Program-made: the position numbers and the translations under genes | Shown: positions 32,481 through 33,951 of the stretch, one piece after another | How the letters are laid out: the number at the start of each line of letters is the position of its first letter | Position numbering within the stretch: position 1 is the first letter of the stretch | Notes under the pieces: generated by a model | What the model saw: the letters and a program-made list of their open reading frames with translations, nothing else | What the model was told of the DNA's origin: nothing | Databases searched by the model: none | Assembly (NCBI GenBank): GCA_947446925.1 | Contig: CANFHU010000027.1 | Span: 1-33,951, forward strand | DNA length: 33,951 nt | Direction: 5' to 3' | Origin: Flavobacteriia bacterium | Lineage (GTDB): Bacteria > Bacteroidota > Bacteroidia > Flavobacteriales_D > Crocinitomicaceae

Positions 32481-33656
32481 TTAATCTTTTATGCATCTAA
32501 CAGACATTCCATAAAAAGTTCCACCTGCTGAGCTACTCACGCCTTCTGAGGTACTTAGAAGTACATAGTTGTATGCATTTGTTGAGCTTGATTGCGTAGA
32601 ACTCCACCAGTACCCCATATATCCAAAATTTCCAAAACTACCAGCACGAAATCCTCCTGGAAGTCCAGTAAATAAAGAGTTATTTGTTGCAGATGTGTTT
32701 GGGCTTAGCCAATGTTGTAAACCTGCTTCTTTCATTTTTCCTCCAGCACTGTAAGATCCTCCTAAATAGCCTTGAAGAGAAGACCATTCTGTATTTGAAG
32801 GAACATGCCAATTTGTAGGACAAACATTCTTGTTTCCATTATTTGTAGGACTTAAAGCAAACCAGTTATATAATTTACCATAAGTTGCATCATAATTTGC
32901 ATTGTTATCATAATTACACCATGCACCAGTTTTAGCTTGTATCCATTGGCTATTATCAGTTATGTTAGCAATTGATGTTCCATCATTATATTTTGTTGTT
33001 TTTAGGTTCTCACCCATCCATTGTTGTGTTCCAATATAAACTGTTTTATAAGTATTTCCATCTATATCTGTAATATTTGGACCATATCCACTTGTAGTCT
33101 TAGGTTTTGGATTTGCTGAACTTATACCCGGAATAATAACATATCCTCCATTTTGTAAATACAATGTATCTCCTGAAAATGAAACAGATAGTTTCTGTTC
33201 ATCTTTACTTGAACCTGCTGGACCTTGAGGACCAACATCTCCTTTTGGACCAATTTGACTATTTGCAGCAAACAAAGCATACGGCACACTCAACAATTGA
33301 TTAGTAGTAATTAAAGTATAGTTTATACCTCCTGCTACATCTGTTTCTGTTTTTACAAAATAAGGGCCTTTTGACCAATCAATATTTGCAAATGTTCCGC
33401 TTACCAGCGTTCCGTTACCGATAGCAATACTAACTAATCCATTAGCATTGGATAAAGGAGTATGCGTTTCAATATATACAGCATTTCCAGTATTAGATCC
33501 TTGCAACAAACTAATCCTCATTCCAACAGTTTTGTTGACTAACAATTCATTGTTTACACCTCTAACAACAGCTTGGTAACTAAATTGTTGTGGGGCTTGT
33601 GCATAAATTGAAATTGTTAAAATCAATGATGCTACAATAGAGTATAATTTCCTCAT
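32481..33656 (-). CDS. Secreted FISUMP-domain protein with short collagen-like segment
   Basis: This is a 391-residue exported protein with a signal peptide (MRKLYSIVASLILTISIYAQ). Residues about 22-130 are beta-rich and typical of the N-terminal region of this Bacteroidota family (FSYQAVVRG...LLSVPYALFA). A short Gly-X-Y run is at 136-148 (GPKGDVGPQGPAG). The FISUMP domain is at about 195-391 (DIDGNTYKTVYIGTQQWMGENLK, then NVCPTNWHVPSNTEW and a C-terminal SVRCIKD). FISUMP stands for Fibrobacter succinogenes major paralogous domain, related to formylglycine-enzyme/lectin-like folds. The function is unknown, probably at the cell surface. It lies 4 bp after the upstream T9SS gene. Confidence 0.88.
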   Translation of the reverse strand: MRKLYSIVASLILTISIYAQAPQQFSYQAVVRGVNNELLVNKTVGMRISLLQGSNTGNAVYIETHTPLSNANGLVSIAIGNGTLVSGTFANIDWSKGPYFVKTETDVAGGINYTLITTNQLLSVPYALFAANSQIGPKGDVGPQGPAGSSKDEQKLSVSFSGDTLYLQNGGYVIIPGISSANPKPKTTSGYGPNITDIDGNTYKTVYIGTQQWMGENLKTTKYNDGTSIANITDNSQWIQAKTGAWCNYDNNANYDATYGKLYNWFALSPTNNGNKNVCPTNWHVPSNTEWSSLQGYLGGSYSAGGKMKEAGLQHWLSPNTSATNNSLFTGLPGGFRAGSFGNFGYMGYWWSSTQSSSTNAYNYVLLSTSEGVSSSAGGTFYGMSVRCIKD

Positions 33657-33660
33657 AATA

Positions 33661-33951
33661 TTAATTTTTGATTATGCTAAATGTTTGTATTTTAGTTGAT
33701 TGATCTTGTACTTCTATGAAATACATAGCTTTTGGTAAATACTGTAAATCAATTATTGTTTCAATTGTTTGAATATTACCTTGGCTCAATAATTTCCCCT
33801 CTGAACTAACTATGTTGTATTGTAATTTTTCTTGGTTGTAGTTCCCAATATGTAAAATAAGTTGAGTTTGTGCAGGGTTAGGATATGCAGATAATGAAAG
33901 ATTTAGTTTGTTTTCTTTCAAATTAAGTGTTGTTATTTCAAAAGCTTGTTG
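33661..33951 (-). CDS. C-terminal end of a T9SS cargo protein (partial)
   Basis: The minus strand is open from the stop at 33661 to the window edge (97 codons), so only the 3' end of this gene is present. It carries a full T9SS type A sorting domain: LSAYPNPAQTQLILHIGN, then a beta-sandwich segment, ending IQTFSIIKN. The TTG at 33921 is not taken as a start because the frame stays open upstream (QQAFEITTLN). The FISUMP gene follows 4 bp later, so they are probably co-transcribed. The catalytic or binding part of the protein lies outside the window. Confidence 0.85.
   Translation of the reverse strand, partial: QQAFEITTLNLKENKLNLSLSAYPNPAQTQLILHIGNYNQEKLQYNIVSSEGKLLSQGNIQTIETIIDLQYLPKAMYFIEVQDQSTKIQTFSIIKN

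Overview
The window looks like an AT-rich chromosomal segment from a Bacteroidota bacterium, most likely Flavobacteriales. This rests on type IX secretion (T9SS) C-terminal sorting domains in several proteins, a FISUMP-domain protein, Reg_prop-type propeller and WG-repeat proteins, short 'LLSC'-type lipoproteins, TAnnTTTG (-7) promoter elements, and a split transketolase. Genus cannot be fixed from sequence alone.

Left part (1-13534), accessory DNA. Every gene from 1 to 9994 is on the minus strand: a partial DUF6508-like gene, a HhH-GPD-like protein, a secreted WG-repeat protein, a large FG-GAP/Ig-like T9SS cargo protein, a small P-loop ATPase, a PLD-like protein, a fusion of a restriction-endonuclease-like domain to a class III nucleotide cyclase, and a secreted protein with three 91-residue repeats. 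Divergently, 10570-13380 (+) carries a MerR-like regulator, a small helix-turn-helix-like protein and a tyrosine recombinase. The recombinase gene ends about 150 bp from the 3' end of a tRNA-Met(CAT) gene (13534-13607, minus). This is the usual geometry of an element integrated at a tRNA 3' end, so 13534 is the probable right edge of a genomic island that extends left, perhaps beyond the window.

Middle part (13754-28000), mostly core genes. A START-like protein, an LptF/LptG permease and two overlapping glycosyltransferases form a plus-strand run. Next come a converging secreted protein, a DUF433/DUF5615 toxin-antitoxin pair, mnmA, a possible small ORF, two consecutive FKBP-type prolyl isomerases (one cytoplasmic, one lipoprotein) and a secreted M1 peptidase. 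After these, the two transketolase halves flank a secreted von Willebrand A protein in one tight operon.

Right part (28000-33951), mixed. It holds an inverted pair of REP-like palindromes, a class III PLP aminotransferase, a two-tier minisatellite, a Fic protein with repeat-rich upstream DNA, and a minus-strand run of surface proteins: a truncated T9SS cargo, a FISUMP protein, a propeller lipoprotein and a small lipoprotein.

The most interesting candidate system is 6350-8485: an endonuclease-like/nucleotide cyclase fusion next to a PLD-like protein inside a putative island, with the general logic of a cyclic-nucleotide anti-phage system but not the known Pycsar domain composition.
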